DNA of 64,000 nt from Halobacteriovorax vibrionivorans (GTDB lineage: Bacteria; Bdellovibrionota; Bacteriovoracia; Bacteriovoracales; Bacteriovoracaceae): NCBI RefSeq assembly GCF_003346865.1, contig NZ_QDKL01000002.1:620001-684000 (forward strand). Direction: 5' to 3'. The notes beneath the pieces were generated by a model. That model was not told where the DNA came from. It searched no databases and worked only from the letters and a program-made list of their open reading frames with translations. The number at the start of each line of letters is the position of its first letter. Position 1 is the first letter of the stretch. Shown one piece after another: positions 27,300 to 36,015 of this stretch. The position numbers and the translations under genes were made by a program.

Positions 27300-29432
27300 A
27301 TGAAAAAGATTCTAACGAGTACAATTCTTTCAGCTCTTGCGATGCAATCATTTGCTGGTCAATTCAATATTAAAGATCGCATTGAATCTCAAAAGCTAAT
27401 GCTTGAAAGCTACGATTCTCTCTATGGACAAAGAGAATACTCTCATCCACCAAGCTTCTTTGATGCGCTCAAAGACCTCAAGGGGCTAAAAGAGAAATCC
27501 GCGGTAAAGTTCATGAAAAAAGCCGATGAGATTCTTCCAAATAAGATTGCGATGCCAGTTACTTACTGGGCAAAGGTTAATCCTAATGAGAAGAATCTAG
27601 CAGAAGTTATTCACTACTATATGGCCTACAAGCTCTTTATACTTAGAGATTATATTGATAATCCATTAACAAGTGAAAAAGATAAGGCCCAAGCAGCGAA
27701 GCTATTAGAGAAGATAACAAGAGATGGTATTACATCAAATTCTATTTCTAATTATTTTTCGACTTTAAAAATACACTCTTTAAAAATTGCCACATCAAAA
27801 GATGTCATTGAAGAACTTTCTAATAATGAAATTATCAATATTGACTTCAATGAATATTTTAAGGATATCAATACATACTCTCTTTCGGCCCTGGGATTTG
27901 TTCCTTCTAATAAAACTGAAATTGTTTCAGAAAATGATCGATCTCTAGAAAGAATTGACTGGCTAAATCAACGAGTTATCTTTGCTGGTGGAAAACTAGA
28001 TTTTGATTCTGATTATATCAAGATGCCAACAGGAGAAGATCCAACAGGAAATATCATTTTTCAAGAAGATCCAATTTATATTAAGATTCGCGATATGATT
28101 GATAGTGCTGAGCATTCAGTATTTATCGATATTTTCTTATTTGGTGGAACGCTAGGTGCGACTCTTTCAGAGTATCTTCTTGACCAGACAAAAGAGAAGC
28201 TTAAGAAGAATCCTAATTTTAAAGTTGTTCTTCTCCACGACTATGCAACAAATTACAATATGCTCGATGAGATGATGCCTATATTTGAATATATAAAAAA
28301 GCGTATTGAAACAGAGGATGAGCTAAAAAATAATGTTTCACTTCTTCAGGCAAATATTCAACGTCACCCTCCAGGGATTCCTTTTGGGATTACGAAATTA
28401 ATTCCAAAAACAAAGGAAGCGATTCAATACTTTGAGTCAGGTAGTACGTATTTTGAATCAAAAATTGACCACTCAAAAGTAATTGTGGTTGATGGAAATA
28501 CTGAAAATGCACAAGCATACTTTGGTTCAAAGAACTGGACTGACCACAGTGGTGGTTATTACTACGATGATGCCATTTATGTCACAGGTGCAGCCGCCGG
28601 ACTAGTTCAAGCATCATATTATCGAGATCTAGAAGCGGCCTTAACTGAAGACCCGAAGGAATTACTTGGCTTTTATTATAAAGAACAAGGCTTTGATAAT
28701 CGCGCTTATCTTGCAAAAAAAGACCAGATTCTAAAGGATATGAGTATCACAAAAGACAAATACGAAGTGAAAGGAGACTCTGTTATTCGCCTAGCTGAAG
28801 CCGATGTCGATGGAACAATCAAAAATGTTCGAAATATCTTAATTGATATGATTTCAAAAGCAGAAAAGAATATCTTCATGGAGCAGCTATTTCTGTATGA
28901 TTCATATGTTATCGATGCACTGATAAAGGCAAAAAGACAGAATCCACTACTTGATATCAAACTTGTAATTGACCACAATGGAAACTTTGGAATGAATGGG
29001 CTACCAAATACTCTCTTTGTTAAGAGGCTTGTTGATGCAGGTATTGAAGTTCGTGCTCGTAAAACTTATGGTATTACAGCAAATTTCCCAGATGGTACAA
29101 CAAAAGAATATCACCAAGAAAACCATCGTAAGATCACTTCAGTCGACGGGATTACAGTTCTAGGTGGATCTTCAAATATTAATCCAGATACTCTTCAAGG
29201 ATCTTTTAGAGAGTTTGGTGCTCAAATCTTTGATAAAGGTGAAGTACTAAGTTTTGAAAAGCGCTTTAAAAGAGATTGGAACGATTCAGAAAAGATGGAA
29301 ATCTTTGATATAGAAAATTTTGAAGCTAATATCCAAGGTGTTGCTTTTGGTAAACGCTCTTCTGCGATTATCAATGCAGTTGGAAGTATGGTTTACAAAT
29401 CAAAAGATGGAATTGAAAAGAGACACAAATAA
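27300..29432 (+). CDS. Exported phospholipase D-family protein
   Basis: Large exported protein of 710 residues with two HxK(x)4D motifs, the hallmark of phospholipase D/cardiolipin synthase enzymes: HSKVIVVD near 391 and HRKITSVD near 609, each followed by a Gly/Ser-Asn stretch (GSKNW and GGSSNIN). The signal peptide reads MKKILTSTILSALAMQSFAG. I chose the ATG at 27300 with AGG 7 nt upstream; a GTG at 27294 is in frame. The first 240 residues are an unrecognised helical domain. It could hydrolyse or transfer phosphatidyl groups in the periplasm or in prey membranes. It pairs with the anchored protein upstream. Confidence 0.88.
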   Translation: MKKILTSTILSALAMQSFAGQFNIKDRIESQKLMLESYDSLYGQREYSHPPSFFDALKDLKGLKEKSAVKFMKKADEILPNKIAMPVTYWAKVNPNEKNLAEVIHYYMAYKLFILRDYIDNPLTSEKDKAQAAKLLEKITRDGITSNSISNYFSTLKIHSLKIATSKDVIEELSNNEIINIDFNEYFKDINTYSLSALGFVPSNKTEIVSENDRSLERIDWLNQRVIFAGGKLDFDSDYIKMPTGEDPTGNIIFQEDPIYIKIRDMIDSAEHSVFIDIFLFGGTLGATLSEYLLDQTKEKLKKNPNFKVVLLHDYATNYNMLDEMMPIFEYIKKRIETEDELKNNVSLLQANIQRHPPGIPFGITKLIPKTKEAIQYFESGSTYFESKIDHSKVIVVDGNTENAQAYFGSKNWTDHSGGYYYDDAIYVTGAAAGLVQASYYRDLEAALTEDPKELLGFYYKEQGFDNRAYLAKKDQILKDMSITKDKYEVKGDSVIRLAEADVDGTIKNVRNILIDMISKAEKNIFMEQLFLYDSYVIDALIKAKRQNPLLDIKLVIDHNGNFGMNGLPNTLFVKRLVDAGIEVRARKTYGITANFPDGTTKEYHQENHRKITSVDGITVLGGSSNINPDTLQGSFREFGAQIFDKGEVLSFEKRFKRDWNDSEKMEIFDIENFEANIQGVAFGKRSSAIINAVGSMVYKSKDGIEKRHK

Positions 29433-29454
29433 TCTTATCTAATCAAGTAGCTGC

Positions 29455-30525
29455 TTATCCACAACAGCTACTTGATTGTTTCTTATTAGCTTTATAAAGC
29501 TTATATCTTCTTGGTAATTCTACTAATAATAAAGATCTCAAAATCAACAAAGTAAAAACGACAGCAAGAGAAATCTCCCACCAACTTGATACTTCGTGGT
29601 CATGATGAGCAACTTTGAAGTCTAATGGCCAAGTGAAGGCTTGATATAGATAATCTGTTAGAAATGAAAATACTAATGCGACAACAGCAATTGCTACAAC
29701 ATTGATTACCACTCCTCTTTTTCCAATATACTTACCTATGACAAGAATATTTGAGATATTAGTTGCAGGTCCTACAAGTAGGAAAAGTAATGCCATTCCA
29801 GGACTCATTCCCTTCATCACAAGTGATGCGGCAATTGGAGTCGTTGCAGATGCACAAATATAAAGAGGAATACCAACTAATAGAATTGCACCTCTTCCGG
29901 CCCAACCGTGAAGTCCATCAAAGAAGTTTGCAGGAAGCGCGAAGTCGATAAAGGCTCCGGCCAAGATTCCAAATGCAAGCCAAACGGCCATATCATCAAC
30001 AAGCTCAAAGTAACCAAATTTAAAAGAGTCCTTTAATTTCTTTGAAAAGCTCTCACTGGCCACTTCCTTCTTCTTACTTGCACAACAGCTCTTAACTTCA
30101 GGCTCTTCATTTTTAACGAATTTATCTGTTTTAAAGACAAGTTGAAGAACACCGGCCACCATTGCAGAAAAGAATGCGGCAACGGGCCTAATTATTGTCA
30201 TTGGAAGATCCATCATTCCATAAGTCATGGCAATTGAATCGACACCTGATTCAGGAGTTGAAATAAGAAAGGCAGATGTCGCAGAATTTGATGCTCCCTG
30301 CTTCTTTAAAGTAGCAGCGGTAGGGATTACGGCACAACTACATAGAGGAAGCGGGATTCCTAGTACAGAGGCCTTAAAAGCTCCCCATATTCCTTTTCCA
30401 CCCATGGCCTTCTTGATGCGATCAACAGAAATAAAGGCCTTAATGATTCCAGCGGCCAGAAGCCCAAACATAAGAAATGGCGCTGATACTAATATATAAT
30501 TCCAAAGTGATGTTAAAAAACCCAT
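29455..30525 (-). CDS. Permease of the SO_0444/DUF318 type, Cu/Zn or arsenic efflux
   Basis: 356-residue inner-membrane protein with about eight helices. The conserved LPLCSCAVIPTA with Cys62 and Cys64 and the following STPESGVDS identify the ArsP/SO_0444 permease family. A cytoplasmic loop at about 145-155 carries CC (EVKSCCASKKK) and the C-terminus ends SSSCCG, both likely metal-binding. NCBI describes SO_0444-type members as Cu/Zn efflux transporters; ArsP members export organoarsenicals. The extra Cys clusters favour a soft-metal substrate. It is convergent with the phospholipase gene and monocistronic. Confidence 0.82.
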   Translation of the reverse strand: MGFLTSLWNYILVSAPFLMFGLLAAGIIKAFISVDRIKKAMGGKGIWGAFKASVLGIPLPLCSCAVIPTAATLKKQGASNSATSAFLISTPESGVDSIAMTYGMMDLPMTIIRPVAAFFSAMVAGVLQLVFKTDKFVKNEEPEVKSCCASKKKEVASESFSKKLKDSFKFGYFELVDDMAVWLAFGILAGAFIDFALPANFFDGLHGWAGRGAILLVGIPLYICASATTPIAASLVMKGMSPGMALLFLLVGPATNISNILVIGKYIGKRGVVINVVAIAVVALVFSFLTDYLYQAFTWPLDFKVAHHDHEVSSWWEISLAVVFTLLILRSLLLVELPRRYKLYKANKKQSSSCCG

Positions 30526-30705
30526 AATTACCTTCTTTTATTGAGCATATCATAGCAGAGCAAACACTGTTCGTCCTGCGTAGTTGCGTAATTTTGGGCA
30601 GTTGATAGACAAATTTTATAGATGAGACGAAAAAAGATGAACAATTTTTTATTTTTTCTATTGACGAATGTGATCCAAATCCCTATATTAATTCTTACGA
30701 AATGC

Positions 30706-30782
30706 GGGGGCGTAGTTAAGTTGGTTATAACGTCTGCCTGTCACGCAGAAGGCCGAGGGTTCGAGTCCCTTCGCTCCCGCCA
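30706..30782 (+). tRNA. tRNA-Asp (GTC)
   Basis: 77-nt cloverleaf. Acceptor stem GGGGGCG pairs with CGCTCCC (one G-T), discriminator G at 30779 and encoded CCA at 30780-30782. The anticodon loop CTGTCAC has anticodon GTC at 30740-30742 between TCTGC and GCAGA. The T arm contains GGTTCGAGTCC. All identity elements of tRNA-Asp are present. Confidence 0.97.
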
Positions 30783-30831
30783 TTTTCATTTCGTAACATT
30801 CAAGTTTTAAACTCTTCGGAGTCTAAGATAT

Positions 30832-30865
30832 TAAAGCCGAGTTAACCCACTCGGCTTTTTTTTTG
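30832..30865 (+). terminator. Intrinsic terminator downstream of tRNA-Asp
   Basis: Stem AAAGCCGAGT / ACTCGGCTTT with loop TAACCC, then a run of T. It lies 50 nt after the tRNA and is the only rho-independent terminator there. Confidence 0.9.
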
Positions 30866-30869
30866 GAGG

Positions 30870-31145
30870 CGTCATTTGCCACGATGGCAAAATGACGACG
30901 AACAACGCATGACCGACCCGGAAGGGAGGTCAGGTGAACCAACCCTGCAATCTCACTTACATTTTTTGAATGACTATTTTCTTACAGGAAAAGCAGTATG
31001 CTAATTGAAGCCGTGCAACCCTGACGACCGAGCACGATGCGAGGGAGAGAGGGTTCCCCGCAAAATTTCCAATCTACATTTATAAGTACACATCACAACG
31101 GGAGCTTTCGGGTAACCAACTAAGCAACCCACGATACATTTTCAG
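30870..31145. repeat. GC-rich block with three related structured units
   Basis: No protein gene is seen between the tRNA terminator and 31162. The stretch is visibly richer in GC than its surroundings. It starts with an inverted repeat around TTTGCCA-CGA-TGGCAAA at about 30874-30890. Three units then each end in TACATTT (30958-30964, 31075-31081, 31135-31141), preceded by GCAA and a G-rich core. The first contains a possible hairpin with arms GACC/GGTC and CCC/GGG around GGAA near 30911-30931. The second has GCACGATGC near 31032-31040. This could be a degenerate repeat family or an RNA gene; I cannot choose between them. Confidence 0.45.
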
Positions 31146-31161
31146 AAAGCAACTAATAAAC

Positions 31162-31590
31162 CTACATCGATAACATTTGATTCAAGTGAGGGACCTGCAA
31201 TACTCCACTTTGAGAGTGAGCTAATTTTCCATTTTTAAAGAGAAGAGTTGTAGGTATTCCTCGAATACCAAACTTAACCGAAATCATTGGATTCTTTTCG
31301 GTATCAATTTTATAGAACTCCCCTGAGCGCCAATTGCTTTGAGCAAATTCAGAGAAAATTGGGCCATACATTTTACATGGGCCACACCAGTCAGCATAGG
31401 CATCCACAAAGACAGGTAGTTGTGCATGTTTGATAATCTTTTCTAGTTTTTCAAAGGAGATACTTGTAACCTTTGCACTGGTGTTTAAATCTTTTGAACA
31501 CTTTCCACAAACGGCACCAGATGATTGAAGTTTATCATTATCAATTCGATTAATTGCACCACATGAATCACAAAGAATTATCTTTTTCAT
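31162..31590 (-). CDS. trxC: Thioredoxin with N-terminal zinc ribbon (TrxC-type)
   Basis: 142-residue disulfide reductase of the thioredoxin-2 type. The N-terminal ribbon has Cys7, Cys10, Cys28 and Cys31 (ILCDSCGAINRI and VCGKCS), and the active site is WCGPCK with Cys69 and Cys72. The cis-Pro is in IRGIPTTLLF. Thioredoxin 2 contributes to oxidative-stress and heat resistance in other bacteria. The upstream region carries an FNR-like box and a perfect TATAAT at the spacing expected of a class II activated promoter, so the gene may respond to oxygen or redox state. Confidence 0.92.
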   Translation of the reverse strand: MKKIILCDSCGAINRIDNDKLQSSGAVCGKCSKDLNTSAKVTSISFEKLEKIIKHAQLPVFVDAYADWCGPCKMYGPIFSEFAQSNWRSGEFYKIDTEKNPMISVKFGIRGIPTTLLFKNGKLAHSQSGVLQVPHLNQMLSM

Positions 31591-31608
31591 TTCATACTCC
31601 TTATTTTC

Positions 31609-31650
31609 ATTATAACAAAGTCTGGATTAAAAATATTTGATTTAAGTCAA
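31609..31650 (-). promoter_or_regulatory. Candidate FNR-type class II promoter of trxC
   Basis: On the minus strand, TTGAC-TTAA-ATCAA (31650-31637) is followed after 22 nt by TATAAT (31614-31609). The box centre is 41.5 nt from the predicted start at about 31602. The leader is very short and begins near the AAGGAG ribosome site. Confidence 0.65.
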
Positions 31651-31657
31651 ATATTTA

Positions 31658-32560
31658 TTAAAAGAAGAATCGATAATACAAAGAACCGAAGGATCTAATT
31701 TGGGAATAAGTATTATAGTCGGACGTATTAGATAACCTTTTACTATTTATCATAATTCCAAAAAGAGATTGATCGAACTCATAACCAATATCACCACCAA
31801 TTCCAATGGCCGTACCAATAGTGACATCATCTTTAAGATTGGAGTTTTTAAATTTCAGATCAGAGATATTTAAACCAATTGTCCCTTTCAATAGAAGATA
31901 GAAATTAGATAGTTGAAATTGTCTCGTATAACCATAAGAGAGTGCGTACTGAGTAGCGTCGACTCTTGTTACTTCCCCAAAACCACTAAATTTGGGTTGA
32001 AGCTCAGTAGGTATTAAACTTTCATTACTTTCAAATTTAACATCAGAGATATTAACTTCAATAATTGATGACTTTTGAGGAGAGCGGTTTTTCTCAGTAT
32101 GGCCAAATAGAGTTGCTGGCCGAAAGGACTTATTAAAGAAATAAACTGCTGTCACACCATAATTTAAGCTCGAAATATTTGACCTTATACCGTCGTCTGA
32201 GCCTTCTATCTTATAGCCTTTGTAATCTTGATAGAATAGTTCATAGTAAACCCTTCCCCATGTCGAAGATAATTGGATATCTGTGGCATTTGATTCACCT
32301 TTTGACTTCGTTTTATCTTCTTCGCTAATTGGATTTTGTAAACTAACACCGATTGTGAAGTCTTTATGGGAAAGACGAATCGAAGAATACGAAAGACCTG
32401 TTGGTTGGTATTCGATAACTTCATCTGCAACTTCTAGAGTGTGATTAAGTGATGCAAAATCAAGTGAATACTCAACACTTTCAATGAGTTTTTTTGGAGG
32501 ATGGATTTGATCCCCCCATATTGCCGTTATGATGGCCAAGGCAAAAACAATTCCAACCAC
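31658..32560 (-). CDS. Putative outer-membrane beta-barrel protein (DUF4421-like)
   Basis: 300-residue exported protein. A GTG start is preceded by GAAGGAAG. The first 16 residues are hydrophobic (VGIVFALAIITAIW). The rest alternates polar and aromatic residues as in beta-barrels, with TWGRVYYELFYQDYKGYKIEG in the middle, a pattern reminiscent of DUF4421 proteins, and ends in YYRFFF with a terminal Phe typical of outer-membrane proteins. Its ligand is unknown. It lies 48 nt downstream of the potassium channel gene on the same strand and may be co-transcribed with it. Confidence 0.6.
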   Translation of the reverse strand: MVGIVFALAIITAIWGDQIHPPKKLIESVEYSLDFASLNHTLEVADEVIEYQPTGLSYSSIRLSHKDFTIGVSLQNPISEEDKTKSKGESNATDIQLSSTWGRVYYELFYQDYKGYKIEGSDDGIRSNISSLNYGVTAVYFFNKSFRPATLFGHTEKNRSPQKSSIIEVNISDVKFESNESLIPTELQPKFSGFGEVTRVDATQYALSYGYTRQFQLSNFYLLLKGTIGLNISDLKFKNSNLKDDVTIGTAIGIGGDIGYEFDQSLFGIMINSKRLSNTSDYNTYSQIRSFGSLYYRFFF

Positions 32561-32608
32561 TTCAATTCTTCCTTCTAATTATTGGCGTATTTTAAATAAG
32601 CAAAGAGA

Positions 32609-33391
32609 TCAATCTTTTAATGTATCAAATTTTTCGTATTCAATTCTGTAAGTATTTGTCGTCACTTCTTTCATAATATCCACAAAGTACTTATCTTTTA
32701 CGATATCCTCTCTACCATAGAGATGCTGATCATAAACAGTGGTTGAATATGTTCCGTCATGTCCTGTTACTGTTAGCATGAGTCCAACTAGCTTATGCTC
32801 TGAATTCTCGTAATCAAATAAAGGGCTTGTTTCACTAATGGGATGAATAATGAGCCAGCTTAATCGAAAGAAAGGACTATAATCACGCTTAAGATCTAAA
32901 TTGTAGATACGCCTAACCTTCTCACCTTCAGATGTGACTTCATTAAAGAGAGCAGAAAGGTGAACCTTTGCTTCAACAATATCATTACCTCTTGTATTCC
33001 CAATTCTTAAACATACAGATCTAATTCCATCATGCTTTGTAATAAGAACATTCTTTGAGAAGCGAATTCGCGCTTTTGGGCGACTAAGTTTTGCAAAGAC
33101 AATACCAGTCATAACTGCAACTGCAATTATTCCAATAAATGACTCTACTAAGACGAGGAAATTTGCAAGTGTACCAGTAGGACTTAAGGCCCCATAACCA
33201 ATTGTGGACATGGTTTGAACACTGAAGTGAAAAGCCTTTTCAAAACTAGGTGTTTCTCCACCAATTGAGTTTGGGATAAGGGTAAAGAGCAGTCCAAAGA
33301 AAACGTTTCCGATAAAATAAAGAATAAAAACAATAAGAACCAGCTTCAACCAACTTGTGTTGAGAAGATGAAAATAAAAGTCTTTTCGCAT
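32609..33391 (-). CDS. Inward-rectifier-type potassium channel (KirBac)
   Basis: 260-residue membrane channel with two transmembrane helices (15-38 and about 85-108) around a pore loop. The selectivity filter TIGYG at 63-67 within TMSTIGYGALSP and the following long cytoplasmic Ig-like domain identify the Kir family, not KcsA-type channels. The slide helix WLKLVLIVF precedes TM1. AGGAAG supports the start. It should pass K+ across the inner membrane; the physiological role in bacteria is poorly defined. Confidence 0.88.
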   Translation of the reverse strand: MRKDFYFHLLNTSWLKLVLIVFILYFIGNVFFGLLFTLIPNSIGGETPSFEKAFHFSVQTMSTIGYGALSPTGTLANFLVLVESFIGIIAVAVMTGIVFAKLSRPKARIRFSKNVLITKHDGIRSVCLRIGNTRGNDIVEAKVHLSALFNEVTSEGEKVRRIYNLDLKRDYSPFFRLSWLIIHPISETSPLFDYENSEHKLVGLMLTVTGHDGTYSTTVYDQHLYGREDIVKDKYFVDIMKEVTTNTYRIEYEKFDTLKD

Positions 33392-33549
33392 ACTTCCTAG
33401 CTTTAGTTTTCTTATTTTTATTTTTTACTCCTTTTTAAGCAGCGCTACCTTATTTAACTTAGACATGTGTCATTTAAGGATTATAACAGCTATATGCTCA
33501 ATTTTAAAAAAACATAATATAAATATTCTCTATTAAGCAATGTCGCTTT

Positions 33550-33573
33550 GAGTAAATTGATTATTAATTACTC
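33550..33573. promoter_or_regulatory. Inverted repeat upstream of ldhA
   Basis: Arms GAGTAA / TTACTC around 12 AT-rich bases, 88 nt before the ldhA start. It could be an operator; no known consensus matches. Confidence 0.3.
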
Positions 33574-33661
33574 AGGTATTAAAGAATATGAAAAGCTTTG
33601 AGTTTGCACAATATTTATTTCAAATGATAGTATTTAGAGTACCACCAACGATGAGATCATT

Positions 33662-34639
33662 ATGAAAATAATTGTTTTTAGTGCCCACAATTTTGAAAAA
33701 GAATACTTACTACATTATGCAAATGAGCACATTATTACTTTTATTAGTGGCCCACTAAATTCTGATACGGTCACTCTTGCAAAAGGTCATGACGTCGTTA
33801 GTGTATTTACAAATGATAAAGTGAATAAAGATGTAATCGATCAACTAAGTGATTTTGGAATTAAACTTATCGCTCTAAGATGTGCAGGTTTTAATAATGT
33901 TGATCTTAGTCACGCAAAATCAAAAGGAATTCCTGTAACGAGAGTTCCGGAATATTCACCACAGGCCATCGCCGAACATACAATGGCAATGATCTTAACT
34001 CTGAATAGAAAGACTCATAAAGCCTATAATCGAGTTAGGGAAAATAACTTTAATCTCGATGGCCTAGTTGGTTTTGACTTATATCAAAAAACTATTGGTG
34101 TTATTGGAACAGGAAAAATAGGAAAAGCATTTTCTAAGATTGCTCTAGGATTTGGCTGTAAGGTTTTAGCATTTGACTTGAGTAAAGACAGTGAATTAGA
34201 AGAACTGGGAGTTCGCTATGTTGAATTTGATGAACTTCTAGCTTCTTCAAAGATCATTTCACTTCATATTCCTCTAAACAATAATACATACCATCTTATC
34301 AATGACTCTAGTATCTCTAAGATGCAAAATGGTGTCGTATTCATTAATACAAGCCGAGGTGGATTGGTTGATACAAAAGCATTAATAAAGGCCTTAAAAG
34401 AAAAGAAGGTCTTGGCCGCAGGCCTAGATGTTTACGAAGAAGAAGAAAACCTATTCTTTGATGATCATTCAATGGATGTTTTACAAGATGATGATCTTGC
34501 AAGATTAATGACTTTTCCAAATACCCTTATTACGTCACATCAAGCTTTTCTAACTCACGAGGCCCTAACAAATATTGCTCAGACGACATTTGAAAGTATT
34601 AATTCAATTGAAAGTCAAAATTTTGAATACTCAATATAG
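33662..34639 (+). CDS. ldhA: D-lactate dehydrogenase / D-2-hydroxyacid dehydrogenase
   Basis: 325-residue NADH-dependent fermentative D-lactate dehydrogenase type. It has the NAD-binding GTGKIG at 149-154, NTSRGGLVD with the substrate Arg, GLDVYEEE with the catalytic Glu, and TSHQAFLTHEA with the catalytic His. The insert KEENLFFDDHSMD-like (VYEEEENLFFDDHS) is typical of D-LDH (LdhA) and separates it from glyoxylate reductases. It regenerates NAD+ under low oxygen. The gene is flanked by unrelated minus-strand genes and is probably monocistronic. An inverted repeat lies upstream. Confidence 0.9.
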   Translation: MKIIVFSAHNFEKEYLLHYANEHIITFISGPLNSDTVTLAKGHDVVSVFTNDKVNKDVIDQLSDFGIKLIALRCAGFNNVDLSHAKSKGIPVTRVPEYSPQAIAEHTMAMILTLNRKTHKAYNRVRENNFNLDGLVGFDLYQKTIGVIGTGKIGKAFSKIALGFGCKVLAFDLSKDSELEELGVRYVEFDELLASSKIISLHIPLNNNTYHLINDSSISKMQNGVVFINTSRGGLVDTKALIKALKEKKVLAAGLDVYEEEENLFFDDHSMDVLQDDDLARLMTFPNTLITSHQAFLTHEALTNIAQTTFESINSIESQNFEYSI

Positions 34640-34647
34640 GGCCTAAA

Positions 34648-35064
34648 TTATTTCACTAAGAAGTATGCGCTCAAAATACTAATAAATATAGTGAGCCTAA
34701 TAGCGACATCTCTCCAAACAGAGTAGCTTTTAAGTAAATCAGAAAACTCTTCTGGAATTGGCATCGGCTTAACCGCACTAATATTGGCGCCACCAGTATT
34801 GCCCTTTGGAACCCATCCAAGAAGATATCCAGGAAAACATGCAAATATTCTTAAAGCTTGACCAAATATTTCCTTATTATTACTCTGCTTAACCCCTATC
34901 TTAAACATCCACCAATGAGTTTCAAGGTGAGGAAGAAGTGATTGTTGTCCCAATATATGGGCCCTTTCTAAGTTTTTAAAAGATTGGTCGTAAAACCTCT
35001 TATTATAAAGATCTTTTGCTTTATTTATTTCAACAAAGTAGGCTTTTTTTAATGCTCTATTCAT
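34648..35064 (-). CDS. DUF3703 family protein
   Basis: 138-residue protein with the DUF3703 pattern: HILGQQSLLPHLETHWWM followed by the PGYLLGWVPKGNTGG stretch, and a C-terminal membrane segment (LTIFISILSAYFLV). The conserved His residues suggest metal or cofactor binding, but the family function is not known to me. In other genomes DUF3703 genes often sit with heavy-metal resistance genes. It is 33 nt downstream of an XRE-type regulator on the same strand and probably co-transcribed with it. Confidence 0.78.
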   Translation of the reverse strand: MNRALKKAYFVEINKAKDLYNKRFYDQSFKNLERAHILGQQSLLPHLETHWWMFKIGVKQSNNKEIFGQALRIFACFPGYLLGWVPKGNTGGANISAVKPMPIPEEFSDLLKSYSVWRDVAIRLTIFISILSAYFLVK

Positions 35065-35097
35065 TATCTTCTCTTCTGTATTTGATTCACCAATATA

Positions 35098-35844
35098 TTA
35101 TTTACTATCAAAGGTATGGTCAAATGGCCTAAATCCACAGGCAACGTATGTTAAGTGTGTCACTTCCTCAAGAGCATCTCGCCCATAAAGTAACTCTTCT
35201 CTTTTTGATCTTTTTGCAAACTCGTGTGACACTTCATTGAAAGCATCAAGCATCTCTTTTAGAGTTTCTTTCTTTAGATAAAGTGTTCCTCGCCCGCCGT
35301 GAGAAGTTCTCTTCTTTGCTTTAAATTCACTTTGCGCATAATCAAAGAAAGCACGGTCGATACTAAAGGAAACCTTTTCTCCAAGTTGCGCCGAAATACT
35401 AATATCAGTTCCCTTAAATAAAGGCCTAACCCTATTACCTGATCCAAATTCAATTAAATCGACTTTATCAAGAGCTCTTAGAATTGAATGACAATCTTTT
35501 TCTGATAATTGAAATATCCTCATAAGCTTTTGCCACTCATAATTATTTGCCATTAACTCTGTAAAAAAATGATAATGTGTTGGATGCTTTAAGAATAAGT
35601 CTTCTTGCTTCTTATTTAAGACTAAATTTGAATCAGAAATATCTTTTGAAATAGCAACCAGATCAGAAAAACTCATCCCAAGTATATCGCAGATTTGATC
35701 TAATTTACTCATTGAACAATCTTTTGAAGCCATTAACTTCTTTAGTCCAGACTCAGACATATCAAGCTCAAGGGCAAGTTCTTTATAATTCATTCCACGA
35801 CTTTTAATAACTTCTTTTAAAGCAATAAATATTTCATCTCTCAT
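35098..35844 (-). CDS. XRE-family transcriptional regulator
   Basis: 248-residue DNA-binding protein. The N-terminal helix-turn-helix is clear (MNYKELALELDMSESGLKKLM at about 18-38). The rest, with STDFRVRPLFKG-like strands and a helical tail, is an unrecognised effector or dimer domain. GAGGAG supports the ATG. The region upstream holds direct repeats CGATAAAAG at 35869-35877 and 35944-35952 and an inverted repeat GTACC-N7-GGTAC at 35922-35938, which may be its own operator. It heads the operon with the DUF3703 gene. Confidence 0.8.
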   Translation of the reverse strand: MRDEIFIALKEVIKSRGMNYKELALELDMSESGLKKLMASKDCSMSKLDQICDILGMSFSDLVAISKDISDSNLVLNKKQEDLFLKHPTHYHFFTELMANNYEWQKLMRIFQLSEKDCHSILRALDKVDLIEFGSGNRVRPLFKGTDISISAQLGEKVSFSIDRAFFDYAQSEFKAKKRTSHGGRGTLYLKKETLKEMLDAFNEVSHEFAKRSKREELLYGRDALEEVTHLTYVACGFRPFDHTFDSK

Positions 35845-35868
35845 GGTTATCTCCTCTATCTGTTAAAC

Positions 35869-35952
35869 CGATAAAAGTAAGATACACAATACCGAACCAT
35901 TAAATAAGAAACAATACAAAAGTACCAATTTACGGTACCAAAACGATAAAAG
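35869..35952. promoter_or_regulatory. Repeat-containing operator-like region upstream of XRE regulator
   Basis: Two direct copies of CGATAAAAG, 75 bp apart, flank the inverted repeat GTACC-AATTTAC-GGTAC at 35922-35938. The AT-rich spacer supports promoter function. Binding by the adjacent regulator is inference. Confidence 0.35.
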
Positions 35953-36015
35953 CTTTACCAGACACAATATAAACCACTGGAATCACGTTGAGGCTATTTT
36001 GTAAATAAAGTCTTA

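Noticed and set aside
30622..30810. Open frame across the tRNA region on the plus strand
   Set aside because: It runs through tRNA-Asp and has no family resemblance; the RNA gene explains the sequence.
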